Assembly (NCBI GenBank): GCA_903813345.2
Contig: CAIIXF020000011.1
Span: forward strand, 32,232,166-32,296,165
Length of the DNA: 64,000 nucleotides
Direction of reading: 5' to 3'
Source: Owenia fusiformis
Lineage: Eukaryota; Annelida; Polychaeta; Sabellida; Oweniidae
Below the pieces are notes generated by a model. The model was not told where the DNA came from. It saw nothing but the letters and a program-made list of their open reading frames with translations, and searched no databases. The translations under genes and the position numbers were made by a program. How positions within the stretch are numbered: the first letter of the stretch is position 1; each line of letters starts with the position of its first letter. This document shows, in pieces, positions 13,031 through 57,245 of the stretch.

Positions 13031-13886
13031 CTAGAGAATAAAGAAATAAAATATCATATGATACACTGTTTTTGTATGATAATTCGAAGCTAATTCACCA
13101 TAATAAGCAGAACTTACCTACACTGTTCAAATCCAGGTAAAAAATTCTGAGATAGTCTCAGTTACAAACAAAACAAATTGATTTAGATTACCCGATTATA
13201 CATTATATTCATTCATTTTATATAGCAAAATATAAGAATACCCAATACATTACCATATTAATGTGAGGTTTTGAGCTTATAACGTAAGGTTATTCAATGA
13301 TTTGTTAAGCGGATTTGAGACTATCCAAAAGGTGTCAGCACTGTACAGGAAGTCGAATAATTTTTTGATAGATTCTAAAATCATCTACTATTTGCGTGAT
13401 TACTGACGCTACACACCTTTTAGTCGCATATAAGGTACGTACAATAGAAGCACTATTAGTTAAGATATGTAAGCAATTAATTTTAAGTTCTATATCTATC
13501 ATAAAATCTTACATTTGACCTCTAGAAAAGGTCTACATTTCAAAAATTTATTGACACTGTTTTGAATGATCACTCATCAATATCTAGCACGGACATCTAA
13601 TACGTTCTTCGAATTGCCCTGGAACTATATTTATACCAGGACTGGCATCCAGATCCAAGTATTTTTTAAGACCGCCGACTCTCGTTGGGCTATTTATCCC
13701 TATTGACTCAGTTGTTCATATAAATTTACGTACCTTAGATGCTTTGTAATCGACGTAGATAGAAAATATTGTTTCCTAAATTGTTCTGGAAAGCGATAAT
13801 TATAACTAAATGTACTTTGAACAGGTCGACTGACAAAAAAGCCGGGCTTCTGGCACGTCTCGTTCTCGCTCTCAAACAAAACGTGA

Positions 13887-14023
13887 AGAACGTGACGTCA
13901 CTTCCGAATCATAGCATTCAAAATAAGTAGCGTTTAAATCCCAATACCATATGTAACATATCGGTGGTCTAGGGGGAGAATCCTCGCTTAGCACGCTGGA
14001 GGCCCGGGTTCGAATCCCGTACC
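13887..14023. repeat. Duplicated segment B, copy 2
   Basis: Intact context of the 137-bp segment also seen at 8744-8880. Here the tRNA-like sequence continues into CGCTCTTTTG with T-runs. Confidence 0.9.
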
Positions 14024-14027
14024 CGCT
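13958..14027 (+). repeat. tRNA-like sequence (anticodon position AGC), probably not functional
   Basis: A-box TGGTCTAGGGGG, B-box GGTTCGAATCC, loop TTAGCAC and a following TTTT Pol III terminator are present. D and T arms fold, but the putative 7-nt acceptor strands (ATATCGG, ACCCGCT) do not pair. A tRNA pseudogene or SINE head is the best reading. Confidence 0.55.
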
Positions 14028-16317
14028 CTTTTGTTTTTTTTCGAGGTCGTTATCTTCATCGTCTAGTTTACGAATACCAAATGTCGATGTGATGTTTTAA
14101 TTGATAAATACGAATTCCTTACACATTTTGTTATCTTATTGTGAAATAGCAAACTAAGAGATATCTTTACTCGCTAGGAATTAACATAATATTATTTGAA
14201 GCGATTTTAGAAAATTTTGAAACCGCCATCTTGGTAATATTGATGACGTGATCACCATCGGTCAAGGTCAGGTCAAAAGTCATCCATCTTGCCATTAGCC
14301 CCGCGGATTGTTACCAGTCGACAAAAAACGATGAAATCACGTTAAAAATAAAATATACACTTTAAAATTGAGGCTGATCGAATATGACAAGACTCCATTG
14401 AATACAGCTGTGCAATTTACAGTCACCAAGATGAGCTAATTTCGGAGAGATTCGGGAATTAAAAAAGGTAAGCACTTCCGGTTTCCCAACTTAAAAGTAT
14501 TTGAAGTCCCAGAATTTCGCCAGAAACATTCTCTCTGACTGTGATATCTAGGTTAAAAGGAAAAGCTCTTCAACGCTCATGTTTGTGCTCCAGGCTACAA
14601 CTCTGACTCTGAAATCATGATATGGTCTACAGGTCTACTGTCTAATCTTCGCTTTTACGTACATTATGGTTGTACATGTATAAAATTGCCCAGCCATTGA
14701 AAACACACTTTGTGGGTTCTAAAAAGCCCCCACCCTCTGAAATAACACTCCTCAATAGATTTAGTATTTTAGTATTTTTTTATGTAGTTGCTTATTGTTT
14801 TTCATCAAGAAAGATCGCACCTCTTTTGAAGATGCTAGTAGGGAGGGAATCCACCTAATAAAACCCATGTTTGGTGCTGCAGAGCCTACCCTGCGTGCAG
14901 AGCCTACCCTGCGTGCAGAGTCTAGTTAAACTACACTCTGCCTAGTAGAGACCATATTACAGTTTAGTATCCGCACCCCCATGATGGGTACCGGTGACAG
15001 TTTGGGTAATAAATCACTTTTGACCTACGCGCTGACCTTTCTTCCGCCAATCAGCGAGCTTGAAGAAACATACGCCAAATCTATGCTTCCATAGATGTTG
15101 TATCATTACATAGTTACATTCATGGGAAAATACACAAAAATGTTCTTCAAAAATCAGAATTTAGAATGTGATTCGGGGGAAATTTCAGAGACTTTTAACA
15201 TAATCATTAATTCATTTTATTAGATAGAAGTTAAAATTGTTATTCAGTCAATGTCAAAACTTTGTCCGGGCCAGATTCCAAGGGTCGATTAACAAAAAAG
15301 TCCCTTATAATCTGAAACCTAGAATTTCAATATCCCCTCCCCAGCTGCCCCTCCCTCTAATACTGGACATGTTATAGCGGAGAATTTAGGTCTGTATTGT
15401 CATTCTAACATCAGTCAAAAGTGACAGATTGACATTAAACCCGGGACATAAAACTTTCAGTTATACCAATCTCTATCTGGAAATGGATTAAGAAAGTCTG
15501 TTAATTTTTTATTATGTACACCCTATGCTAACACTAGTAACTTGAAGACATACTCGAATAAACTAATTGATTGTTCCATGTTAAATGCAAATGTTAGGTG
15601 CTCAAGTTAACATATAAGGATTGCATTATAAGGGTGTCTTTTATTGCACAAGCATACCATTGTGTCTGTAGCATTTGTATGTCTAATAAGTGAATGCTAA
15701 TTAGTAACCATTACAGATATATATGCATCATCATCTTGTGAAAGCAATCATAATTGAAGAAAATCTCTAGGAGCATACTTGGATATTATAAGCTTGAAAT
15801 CAAAAAGGAAAAGGAGAAATTCAACTTTAAAAAGTAGGGTATTACGGTATGCCTACAATTATAAAAACGTTGATTTTGATGGAGTAGTGTAACACTCATT
15901 AGAGATCAACTCTGTCAAATATTTGTGATTTTACAAGACACATACATGTACAATACAGTATGATGTTTGAACACCCATTCTAACATACTGTCATAGACAT
16001 GAATTTACATACATTTTCTTCATATGTATATGGGATGGAGATACTAAATAAGCCTGAAGACTGAACCAAGCTTCTCTTATCTTTAGCTGCAGAGAGCACC
16101 CTAACTTACCAGACCATTGGTCTTATCTCATTATGCCAGGGGAGGAAAGAGGAAGCTAATCTTGCAAGTTTTATAGTACAGAAAATGTACAAAATTAAGA
16201 TTCATTTGTACATATGGAATTTATAAATCACTGCTTTGCCTCAGCCATAAAGCCACTTTATCAGTTTATTGGGGGTAAACTGTTAAAAAAGTCTAAATAA
16301 TGTTATTTTTATTTCAG
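14024..16317. other. Upstream region of anoctamin gene
   Basis: No coding exon seen. CpG dinucleotides are more frequent at 13.5-15.1 kb than elsewhere. AAAAAAG/GTAAGC at 14463-14475 is a possible non-coding first-exon donor, and CGCCAATCAGCG at 15044-15055 contains a CCAAT box. An 18-bp GCAGAGCCTACCCTGCGT duplication is at 14880-14915. Confidence 0.35.
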
Positions 16318-16353
16318 ATCTGGTCCACACTTGTAAAACAATGAACTAATTGT

Positions 16354-47989
<31,636 letters not shown>

Positions 47990-48724
47990 GTGAGTATTAT
48001 TTTTTATTACATTTCGAGCGAGGGGTCGTGGGTTTGATCCCCACTGGGGTGGACTGACTTTTTCAGCCCTTAGCACAGGATTTCATTCTGTGGTTTCATT
48101 ATTTAATTTGTTCAAATCCTGAGAATTATCTATTTATATCGTTATGGTATCTTGATCACCAAAACTGTATGAAGGCTGGGAATAATGTATCAAAATGGCA
48201 ATATTAAAAACTATATGTGGGCCAGAGTTTTAATGTACACTGTGAAGTAAAGGATGTACTCCTATTCAACTATTTTCACAATTTCCTTTCTATTATGTGT
48301 CAACTAACAGACTTAAGGATAAAATGAATCTTCAAAGACTGAGCTCAGATTCAAAAATGGTCATTGCACTGAGAGCTGATTCTCAAGGCACCAGCAAACA
48401 AATATTCTATGGTACATACTTGGAATGTTTAGTGTCTCACACCATAGAATGTGCTGTAATGTTTTTAAATAATGCGAAATGCATATTGCCCCATTATACA
48501 TGTTGTTTATCTCAATATAAGTAAAACTAATGAGGTTGGAATGGATGGAGTGAAGAATTTATGCTTCTCCTGAGTTCAGAAATCAATGATTTTTCTTGAA
48601 GCTTGAACTCACTGAGATGAGCAGGCAAATTTAAAAATAGATAGTCTTATAAATGTGTTTTGTGTTCAAATTAAGATTTGGTCATATTTTACTTCATCTT
48701 AACTCGGAGATCAGTTGAAGGAAA
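47990..48724. other. Start of the terminal (open) anoctamin intron
   Basis: At 48015-48050 a B-box-like GTGGGTTTGATCCCCAC suggests a SINE fragment. No further anoctamin exon is recognised from here to the window end. Confidence 0.4.
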
Positions 48725-49500
48725 AATTGGACAGAAGTGATTTTGTTCATTTACACAGGTTTTACTGTATTAACAATCTTTTCGTTTAAGTTTGTGAATA
48801 TATCATCAAAATTATATTTATTTTTCTACTAAAGTTTTCAATTTGAACTTGAACCTTAAAAGGTACAACAATACAATAAATCAGATTTGTAAACCAATTT
48901 TATTCTGGAATCCAAAATTAACAATTTAACAAGAAAATCCTTAAACTTGTTAGGATTCTAATTAATTTGGATCTGTTATTTTTGAAAAAAATGTTCGTTG
49001 TCAAGCAAGTACTGTATCTTCCATACACTATCTCCTTCCTCATCAGCTTCGTTAATGAAGTAGATCAATACTCTAAAACCAATAACAACCATCAATATTT
49101 TGAAAATTGATGAACACTCTAAAAGCAATATCAACCATTAATATTTTGAAAATTGATGAACATTCTAAAACCAATAACAACCATCAATATTTTGAAAATT
49201 GATGAACATTCTAAAAGCAATATCAACCATCAATATTTTGAAAATTGATGAACATTCTAAAAGCAATATCAACCATCAATATTTTGAAAATTGATGAACA
49301 CTCTAAAAGCAATATCAACCATCAATATTTTGAAAATTGATGAACACTCTAAAAGCAATATCAACCATCAATATTTTGGAAATTGATGAACACTCTAAAA
49401 GCAATATCAACCATCAATATTTTGAAAATTGATGAACACTCTTAAAGCAATATCAACCATCAATATTTTGAAAATTGATGAACATTCTAAAAGAAATATC
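48725..49500. repeat. Old duplicated repeat R1 with a 46-bp array
   Basis: 48725-49069 matches 54130-54310 and 54960-55210 (for example TTTGTAAACCAATTTTATTC, CTCATCAGCTTCGTTAAT). It is followed by the 46-bp array at 49070-49500. Confidence 0.75.
49070..49500. repeat. 46-bp hairpin minisatellite, 9-10 copies
   Basis: The unit ACTCTAAAAGCAATATCAAC + CATCAATATTTTGAAAATTG + ATGAAC contains the self-complementary CATCAAT...ATTGATG. The related locus at 55205-55310 has only two copies. Confidence 0.9.
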
Positions 49501-49689
49501 AACCATCAATATCTTGTTAAGAAACTGTCAACTCTTACAAATATTAATCATCAATATTTTGTAATTAAAAACAATAATAGGGAGTTTAAGCTTGCATATA
49601 CAATCGAAACGCCAACCTTTACATATGACCAATCGCCCATACAAATGCATCGGTTCAATATTTTCTGTTCACATTTAGGTTGTGAAAAA

Positions 49690-49945
49690 TGTTGCAATCT
49701 TAAACTCCATATTAACTATCGATATTTTGTTAAAAAGTTGATAAACACTAGAAATATACTACAAATTATATTGTTCTAATGTAAAATGAGGAATGTGTGG
49801 TCTAACAAGACTTTCGCTCGAAAATAAAGCTGTCCAAAATTGTTCATGATACACTATGTGGTCCTTTATGAATTATGAATTATGTATTCTGAGTCAGCAT
49901 TAAGCCTATCAGCAATGGAAGTATTCCCCTATTAAGTATGTTTAC
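49690..49945. repeat. Duplicated segment also present near 62.9 and 63.4 kb
   Basis: TTTTGTTAAAAAGTTGATAA, TAAAATGAGGAATGTGTGGT, TGTCCAAAATTGTTCATGAT and TCAGCATTAAG recur at 62915-62945 and 63380-63530. This sequence directly follows exon 3 of the NTF2-like gene. Confidence 0.75.
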
Positions 49946-49949
49946 ATAC

Positions 49950-50100
49950 CTTGTCTCCATGAATATTTCCCCATTTACAAATGTAGTGGTAATACCAAAT
50001 ACAGTGGCGCTGCGTCTGTCCGCCTTGATGCTTTTAATAGTTATCTCAGAATATGCACTAGGATTTAATGCCTTGAATCCCTCTGTGAATTGCTTAATTT
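49950..50100 (-). CDS. NTF2-like gene exon 3
   Basis: 151 nt; acceptor CATTAG, donor GTATGT, ending in phase 2. It encodes the helix IKQFTEGFKALNPSAYSEIT and strands RRSATVFGITTTFVNGEIFM. Confidence 0.65.
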
Positions 50101-50896
50101 CTAATGAGTAAAATAAATACATGTAAGGGCCATGTCTTAGTTTGTCTTTCTTTTTAGTATTGAAGATTGATACATACAGTCAAAAGTGAATATGATGATA
50201 GCAAGTCAGAATCATCAACAGAGGGTCATGAAACAAACATGATAATTAAATTGGAACATAATCATCGGAATTGAAAAAAATTGAAAGCTTAATGCAAATG
50301 CCTTGAAGCATTGTTTCAAAGGAAAATTGTTATTCAGTTCTGAGCTCTCACCTGCTCTTCCAAATGCAGTTGGGACCCCTTGCGGTGCTAGGATTGCATC
50401 CCTAGCACTGAATGCCGCAACTGCTGAGCAGTCAGGATTCTCGCTGGTTGCACATTCAGGCACTTTGAAGGCATCACTGAAATCACTCAAAAATTCAGTG
50501 AGTTCCTTTTCAACTGAAATATAAATATGAGATGTACATAAGGTAGAGGTAATAAACATGGAGGGTGATTACAATTGTGTATGTACATTGTACCTCTTAT
50601 GCCCAAAAATCTAAAAAAGCTTTTTTCAAAATTGCCTCTGAATTTATGTCCATTTCGTGATAATAAAATATTTTCATTCTTAAAGTTTTTGTATTTTATT
50701 TCTTATAAAAAACTAATATGCCTCAACATGTAGCTAGGTTTGGCTTATATAATTATTATCTTTTAATGTGATTCTACATCCATTCCATTTTGAAACAAAG
50801 AATGATCTTACCACTGCTCTCATCACTGCTCTCATCATGGCTGCAGATGCAGGCATCACTTAGAACCAGCAACAATATCACTGTGAGCAATGTCAT
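49950..50896 (-). CDS. Secreted NTF2-like/SnoaL-like small protein, partial (gene-level entry)
   Basis: Exons 50812-50896, 50352-50513 and 49950-50100 join in phase (132 codons plus 2 nt). A signal peptide (MTLLTVILLLVLSDACIC) is followed by an acidic DESSDESS linker. Then comes a fold typical of the NTF2/SnoaL superfamily: helix 'FLSDFSDAF', 'AAFSARDAILAPQGVPTAFG' (the 'A..y..DA...p.G....G' pattern), a helix ITQF-like 'IKQFTEGF', and beta strands ending GITTTFVNGEIFMETR. Superfamily assignment is by pattern only; the ligand or reaction is unknown. The terminal exon, which should finish the last strand, was not found on the left, where old duplicated repeats occupy 48.7-49.9 kb. The gene is antisense to the anoctamin unit. 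It may be incomplete or have a distant last exon. Confidence 0.6.
50352..50513 (-). CDS. NTF2-like gene exon 2
   Basis: 54 codons' worth, phase 1-1, between ATTTCAG and GTGAGA. It carries the diagnostic DAILAPQGVPTAFGRA segment and two cysteines (ECATSENPDC). Confidence 0.65.
50812..50896 (-). CDS. NTF2-like gene exon 1 (signal peptide)
   Basis: ATG at 50894-50896, donor GTAAGA after phase 1. The DESS repeat comes from a 12-bp tandem duplication visible at 50815-50838. Confidence 0.6.
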
Positions 50897-51209
50897 CTTG
50901 TTTTCTGTTGATGGAAAAACAGTGACTCATGGTGCTATATCATGTAACTGCATTCGGTTATACAACCAATAATGCTTTTTTGTATGGTGGTCAAGGTGAG
51001 GAGATTGAAATTGATTCATTGCTAACTAGACCCTTGCAAAAAGTTTCATTGAAAATGTGTTGTTTTAGTGATTTTGTATCTTTTAGGTGATTTTGTAGAA
51101 AATATTTTGCAGTGTGTGAAAAGAATTTAAGCCAAAGACTCAATGCCTTGTGGCTGCTTCATTCCACTCAGGCATTGTTTTCTAAACTCTGCATTCCCAC
51201 ATGATTGTC

Positions 51210-51500
51210 TTTGGTTCTGTGGCGTATAGGTTAGCACTGTGGACTCCTGATGCCAAGGTCCTGGGTTCAATCCCAGCTTGGGCTGACCGAGGGTTGATTA
51301 CTAGAGTGAAACTAACTCAATAAAAGGCATGTGCTGGCTTGAACTGTCTGTGGTCCTAGTCAGGATAAAGATACCAGTTCCTGTAGGATTAATCCAGTTA
51401 GCTGTTTCTACCTTAGGATTATAATCAAGTTACATTATCCGTTATCCAAAGTATATGCCCTATGGTGTCTGTGTGAGATATGTGACTCAAATAAAATGCA
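51210..51500 (+). repeat. tRNA-derived SINE-like repeat
   Basis: A-box-like TGGCGTATAGG near 51220 and B-box GGTTCAATCCC at 51264-51274. A non-tRNA body follows, ending near ATAAAATGCAAAG. It cannot fold as a full tRNA. Confidence 0.5.
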
Positions 51501-54317
51501 AAGATTTGAAAACAACATCTTCAATGGAATGATTCAGCATTCATTGCACTTACTCCAGGGCTTAAATCCTTAAATATTGTAAGATTCAATTTCATTAATG
51601 TTATATATTCAGAGTTTCCATATTGGATTTCAATTTGTTATGGCATGCTCCTTTTGATACTTGCAACATGAATGTTATACAAATCAAATTATACAAATTT
51701 GGTAAATAACATCATATTTATTTGTCAGTATTTATCATCCATGCGCGTTGAATTTATTTTTATTGAAAAGTTTTCGAACTCAATAGTTTGATATATTTAA
51801 TTAAATTTAAAAATATTCAGACAAAATTGCATGTTTATTTTGATCCCATTAATCATTATGTATCAATGATTTCCCTCACCTTTTAAATATAGAATTTGGT
51901 GTCCTTTCCTTGAGCCGAGTTCAATATTCTCTATGGTGTCAGATAATAATTAACAGTCTCTTCAAGTGTGTGCTCATCTGAGAATTATTATTTTGCATAC
52001 GTCAACATGAACCAATGCTTAAAATAACTTGTAATCTTCTTTCTGGTGTCTGCCATTCATGAAAAGATCAACTTTGTAATGTATTAAAATGGGAAATAGA
52101 GTGAAAAGAATAGAATCAGCAAGGAATAAAGTGAACAAATATGTAGTTATTACTCGTATATATAAATGAATATCAAAAACCAGGCAGTTCATTCACATTT
52201 TCGAGAGAGAGTTTGAAATATGCATGACCACATCACAGATTCCTCATAGGTAATCCCTGACTTATTGATTGTTGATTCAGTTAATATGACCTGATGTTGC
52301 AATAATGATCAGTTTTTAAATTTCCATGTTTATTTCAAAACCCGCAAACTTAACGTACATGAAACCATGGCCTGGCCATTGAATAAGGTGATGAAATTTT
52401 CTTGTTAATTATTATGGAATTAACTCTACAGATTTTTGTCTTATGACTATCACTCAGTCATTCAACCTGTCCAACTAATTTATGCCCCGGAAAAACAAAA
52501 TGCCACCTGAAGGCAGGAAGCAACACGGATATCACTCCTTTGTTTTTTAGAATCTTATTTTTTAGTGTGTTGTCATATTCATCCAAAAGAATGAATACCC
52601 AAAATTGAGTTCTGCTGTAAAGGGCAAAGCTGCAAAGTCCAACACCACCGATACTTTATTTTGTTCACCACTATCAGACATGAGCAATACCTCTCATGTA
52701 TCTGTATGAGTATATACATGAAACTAGGATTTCTGTTTTGACATTATTTGAGTCATTTCTGGAATGCTTTCATACATTTTATGCCATATCTACTCATGTT
52801 TCTGAAATGTTTTTGTCAAATATGATGAACTGACTTTCATATTAGGTACATTTTAAGAAAGACAATTTCCTAACTTACATTTTTTGAATGATTTTGCCTC
52901 CGAGTATGTCTCCATTGAAAACATGATATCTCTAAATCTTTAAGCGCTTAATGCTGTATAAGTTCATGCAATATCACTCCGTCTACACAAAAATTCATGA
53001 AGTTACCTTCATAATTAAGAAATTATGCAGACTGAGCCTGCAAAATCAGTCGTAAGAAAAATAGACCCTATGGCCTATTAATATACAAAAAACATGATTT
53101 AATGTGAAAAGAAATAATGTCTAACATCCCCCTTCCCCCTCCAATAAAGAGCCAATATCACAAACCTGGACCAGAAAACCATGGGACATTTCATTTATAC
53201 CAAAGTCATTACAATACATGTTGAAGAAAAAAATTTAATGATTGATAACCAATACTTGTAACATCAGTTGTAGATACTCATCCTGGATTCAGTTTCAAAT
53301 GATGTAGGATAGACGAAATCCAGTCTCCAAGTCCATAGGTAATTCAAAGGGTCAACATCAATTTGCAAAGCCGTTGCCAACATCATTCAGCATCTCCAGT
53401 GGTAAAACTTGAAACTTTATAATTAAAGACCTTTATTTTTCAGCAAAGCCCAGAAAGGATTTCTTAAGCTTTTTACAAGTACTGCCTTGCTATATCTAAT
53501 TAGCTGGGATGCATAAACCCCTTATGCTGGGTTCAGTGGAATATTTAATACTATCCAAATGTCGAAAATTAGCAATGTCAAAATTAAAGTCATCTCTTTT
53601 GTCATATAACTTACACTATATACTATTGATTAGTTTAGTGTAAATAAGAAGATCGAGATAGGGTGCATTCATATTAGGTCCATTAGTTTTTTTCAGTTCT
53701 AACTCAGCAGGATATATCTCACCTACAAAGTCTATAAATGTTGGGTTGTCTAAACCTAACAGGTCATCAATATATCTATCTATTTTCTTAAATAACTTGA
53801 ACTTTATCTTTCATCATCCTTTATTAATCATATGAGAATAGAAACAGGCCTGCTAAAAGGGAGTACAATCTGTACCCATTGGTATAACTACACTCTGACG
53901 TAAAATGTGTCGTATTAAATATTGTAAAATTATATATTGCACCATGTGGTTCATCCAATTAAAAATAAATGAAGTTGAAGTTGCTGGAGGGGAGGATTGA
54001 ATCTTTTTCAAATTTGAAGATGCTATTTCTTCTTGAAGCCTACTAGTGAGCAGGCTGATTTTGAATTATGTATGGTCTTACTATGTATGTTTCATGTCCA
54101 AATGAAGATATTTGTTTCGATTGGAGAAATGGGACAGAAGTATTGAGATGTACTCAAACACAGGTTCTACTGTATTAACAATATTTTCATCTTTCTAATT
54201 AAGCTTTTCCACTAAATGAAATGTATATGACACTTTTAAAACATGAAACTTAAAAAGTTCAACAATACAATAAATCAGATTTGTAAACCAATTTTATTCT
54301 AGAAATTAAAAGTAAAT
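51500..54317. other. AT-rich region with old repeats
   Basis: 53040-53420 matches 63000-63345 (GAAAAGAAAYAATGTCTAAY, CCAGTCTCCAAGTCCATAGG, TTCAAAGGGTCAA). 52105-52195 is a member of the GCAAGGAATAAAGTG repeat. No exon recognised. Confidence 0.45.
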
Positions 54318-54890
54318 TCTCCAACTTATTATTATTATCGCGCTTACCACAATGTAAAGTTATAATGAAAATGATATCAGGAACATACAGGATATGTAAT
54401 TACGGACAACCAATGTCTGAACGAGTATGCTTACTATGCAATTTAAATGTCACTGAAGACGTACAGCATTTTTTACTATTGTGCCCAGCGTATATAGATA
54501 TAAGATACAATCTGTTTAGTGAATTATATAAACTAGGAGTCAGCAACTTTTGTGAATTCATATGTTTCATTTTCGGTGGAGGGAGCGAATATGATCCTGA
54601 AATAATGCTTCCATTGCTGGACACGATATATGAATGCACAAAAGAAGGGATTACCTTCTTAAATCCTTGTAAATAATAGCATGCTCTGACATATGAGCAT
54701 ATTAATTTTGCTCATCTAACTTACCTATAACTTGTAGTATTTTTCGTATATTTATTTTTGTAACATATTTATGTATATGTACTCATCTTGTAGATGGTAA
54801 ATAAAATAACATAACATAACATTAGGATTAGGATTCTAGTTCATTTGGAAGATTTTTTATGATTATCTTATTATGCTCACATTTCAATTA
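54130..54890. repeat. Old repeat R2, split by a LINE
   Basis: Matches R1 and R3. The motif CAACTT/GTTAGGATTCTAGT, continuous at 48950 and 55110, is interrupted here by the 54333-54822 insertion. Confidence 0.75.
54333..54822 (+). mobile_element. 5'-truncated LINE with (ATAAC)n tail
   Basis: The frame reads QCKVIMKMISGTYRICNYGQ and then ERVCLLCNLNVTEDVQHFLL, LCPAY: the C-X2-C...H-X4-C finger at the end of many non-LTR ORF2 proteins. ORF stop near 54676, 3' UTR, then ATAACATAACATAAC. 5'-truncated and inserted into repeat R2. Confidence 0.7.
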
Positions 54891-54949
54891 TTAAGTTTAC
54901 ATAATCACAATTATATTGATATGATATGAAACTTTTGAGACTTGAAATT

Positions 54950-55310
54950 TGAAAGGCACAACATCTAAGTATGTTTGTGAAAATACCATCACAATTATAT
55001 TTATTTTTCTACTAAATTTTGCAACTTATAAAAGGTACAACAAAACAATGAATCATATTTGTAAACCAATTTTATTCTGGAAACCAAAAAAAACAATTAA
55101 AAAAGTAAACCCTTCAACTTGTTAGGATTCTAGTCAATTTGGAAGGGTGTTGTCCAGCAAGTACTGTATCTTCCACTCATTATCTTCTTCACTATCTTCT
55201 TCCTCATCAGCTTCGTTAATTAAGTGGATCAACACTCTAAAAGAAATATCAACCATCAATATTTTGAAAATTGATGAACATTCTCAAAGCAATATAAATC
55301 ATCAATACTT
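54950..55310. repeat. Old repeat R3
   Basis: Third copy of the R family, including CAGCTTCGTTAAT and two units of the 46-bp minisatellite at its right end. Confidence 0.75.
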
Positions 55311-56429
55311 TGTAAAGAGACTGTGAACAAATATTACAAATATTATCATAGTAGCCCGGACAGAATTGTTCAATGGTCACTTTTTCTTTAATAACTTTTT
55401 TAATTTTCAGTATTATCAAAATCTGATTACATATTTGAAAACTAGAGTAAAATTCTGACATACAAAAAAAATATTTAAGGAACATCTCTTAATTTATTGA
55501 TATTATAGGCGTTCATAGTATGAGTGACGCAAATACATAATTCACCATTTTGTCTCATATTTGTTCAAAAACGGCGGCATGTTTTGTGGTTTGAATGTTC
55601 AGTTGAAATTTAAGTTAATATTTAAGAAATGTCATAGGCCTACGCAGAGGCCTACGAAATCATGTAGACTGCTGCCTTGGTATGAGGTAATGACTGCATT
55701 TATAACATTTTGTTTTAAATTGACTTGTATGTATACCAGCACTTAAAAACACTGGCATGTAGCGATTATAGCGGTCCTGTCTTGGCTTATTGAAATGTTA
55801 CGAAGTTACGTATGCGGTGCGGAAGTTAGAGAGCAAATGACCATCATTTCAATGTAATAGTTTATGCAGGAAAATTGAGATTAGGCCATTGGAGTATTTG
55901 TTTCATGCATTTGTAAAACGTTACCCACTCATAGGTCATACTTATTGGTAAACCAATAACTCAAATATATGCCCTTGTACACTGATCACCTGTTGGAATT
56001 AATACAGGCCGATTTCAACAAATGTAAACGGCGATATATTTAAAATCGTATTCAAGCATGACCACGTCCCAACTTCTTTTGTTTTCTTTACAACTAAGCT
56101 ATGACTGCAGTCTATTCAGTGTTGCGTATCGAACCTTGTTTATTATAAAAATAGTGCAACAACAAGCAGAATTCACACATTTACCTTATACTTATTCTCA
56201 ACTGAAGACATTGAATTTATCTCTTAGGTTTTACATTATAAATATCTTAACATGCAGAATACGAAAATAGAGGCTTAGGCCCAACTTTGTATGAATTTTA
56301 TGAGAATAATCTGATTTTAGAGAAATGAAAAGAAAAATGTCCACACACTACACAAAATATTTATGGTTCCCCGGGAATACGTATGTGCTGCTTGTATATT
56401 AGAATCATATTCCAGTTACAGAAAGAAGT

Positions 56430-57120
56430 ACATATCATGCTAAACTATATACAACAGTTATGCACTTGGAGGTTTTGGATACAGGGAATATCCCGAGGGA
56501 TACATAATATGTCTTCCCTTGGTCCCTCGGGAAGAAATATTGTATATCTCTCGGGATATTCCCTGTATCCAAAACCTCCAATTGCATAACCCCTATATAA
56601 TGGCCAAGGGATAATCCCAATATCCTGACTATAGGATAATATGTTTATCCCATACCAATCTTGGTCATCTGGTTCACATTGTTAAATCGTGGAAATATTT
56701 TAGAATATTCATGTCCAGTTTTGTTTTCTTGGCATTGGGCGGATTTTCATGTTCTCTCAAATAATCCCATATTTATTTTCTCGAATTTTTTATTGATAAA
56801 GTGGATGCTCTCTCCCTTTTTTAACTATCAAACAGACCCTGATTGTCTGTGTTTTCTCCATTGCCGTTTACAGTCATTCCGCGAACGTTACAAATTATGA
56901 ACAAATATGCAAGCGGCGATTATGACGTAGCGGGCAGATATACTACATCTGCCCGCTTGGAGCGGGACGTAAAGCTTTATCCCATGGTTGCAAGGAGGAT
57001 ATAGATCGAATATCACATGATGATATATTTGATATGTGGATCAAGATATCATATTTTAGCAAACAATTTACGAACCATCGAATATCACTTTTAAACTATC
57101 GAATATCACATCTTAAATAG
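56430..57120. repeat. Left arm of inner inverted repeat (TATGGAGG/GAATATCAC words)
   Basis: TGGAGGTTTTGGATACAGGG, ATCCCATGGTTGCAAGGAGG, ATAGATCGAATATCAC and CCATCGAATATCACTTTTAA recur inverted at 59760-60105. It includes a hairpin of GGGAATATCCCGAGGGATA type and GCGGGCAGATATACTACATCTGCCCGC-like stem-loop (stem 10 bp). Confidence 0.7.
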
Positions 57121-57245
57121 AGGATATCCTATGATTTATGAGTGATATGATTTTTATCCACGAATGGATATGATATCTGCACGAGTGAGCGTAGCGAGAG
57201 ATTAAAATCATATCACGAGTAAATCATAGGATGTTCTTTATATTC
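57110..57245. repeat. Palindrome P1
   Basis: TCCTATGATTTATGAGTGAT at ~57128 is matched inverted by ATCACGAGTAAATCATAGGA at ~57235. The loop contains GAGTGAGCGTAGCGAGAG. Confidence 0.8.

Noticed and set aside
13958-14027. Functional tRNA-Ala(AGC) gene
   Set aside because: A/B boxes and terminator are present, but the acceptor strands do not pair and the anticodon stem has a mismatch. Called tRNA-derived instead.
49429-49779. 116-codon ORF with NIN/INHQYFV repeats
   Set aside because: Produced by translation of the 46-bp minisatellite (period not a multiple of three) and adjacent repeat.
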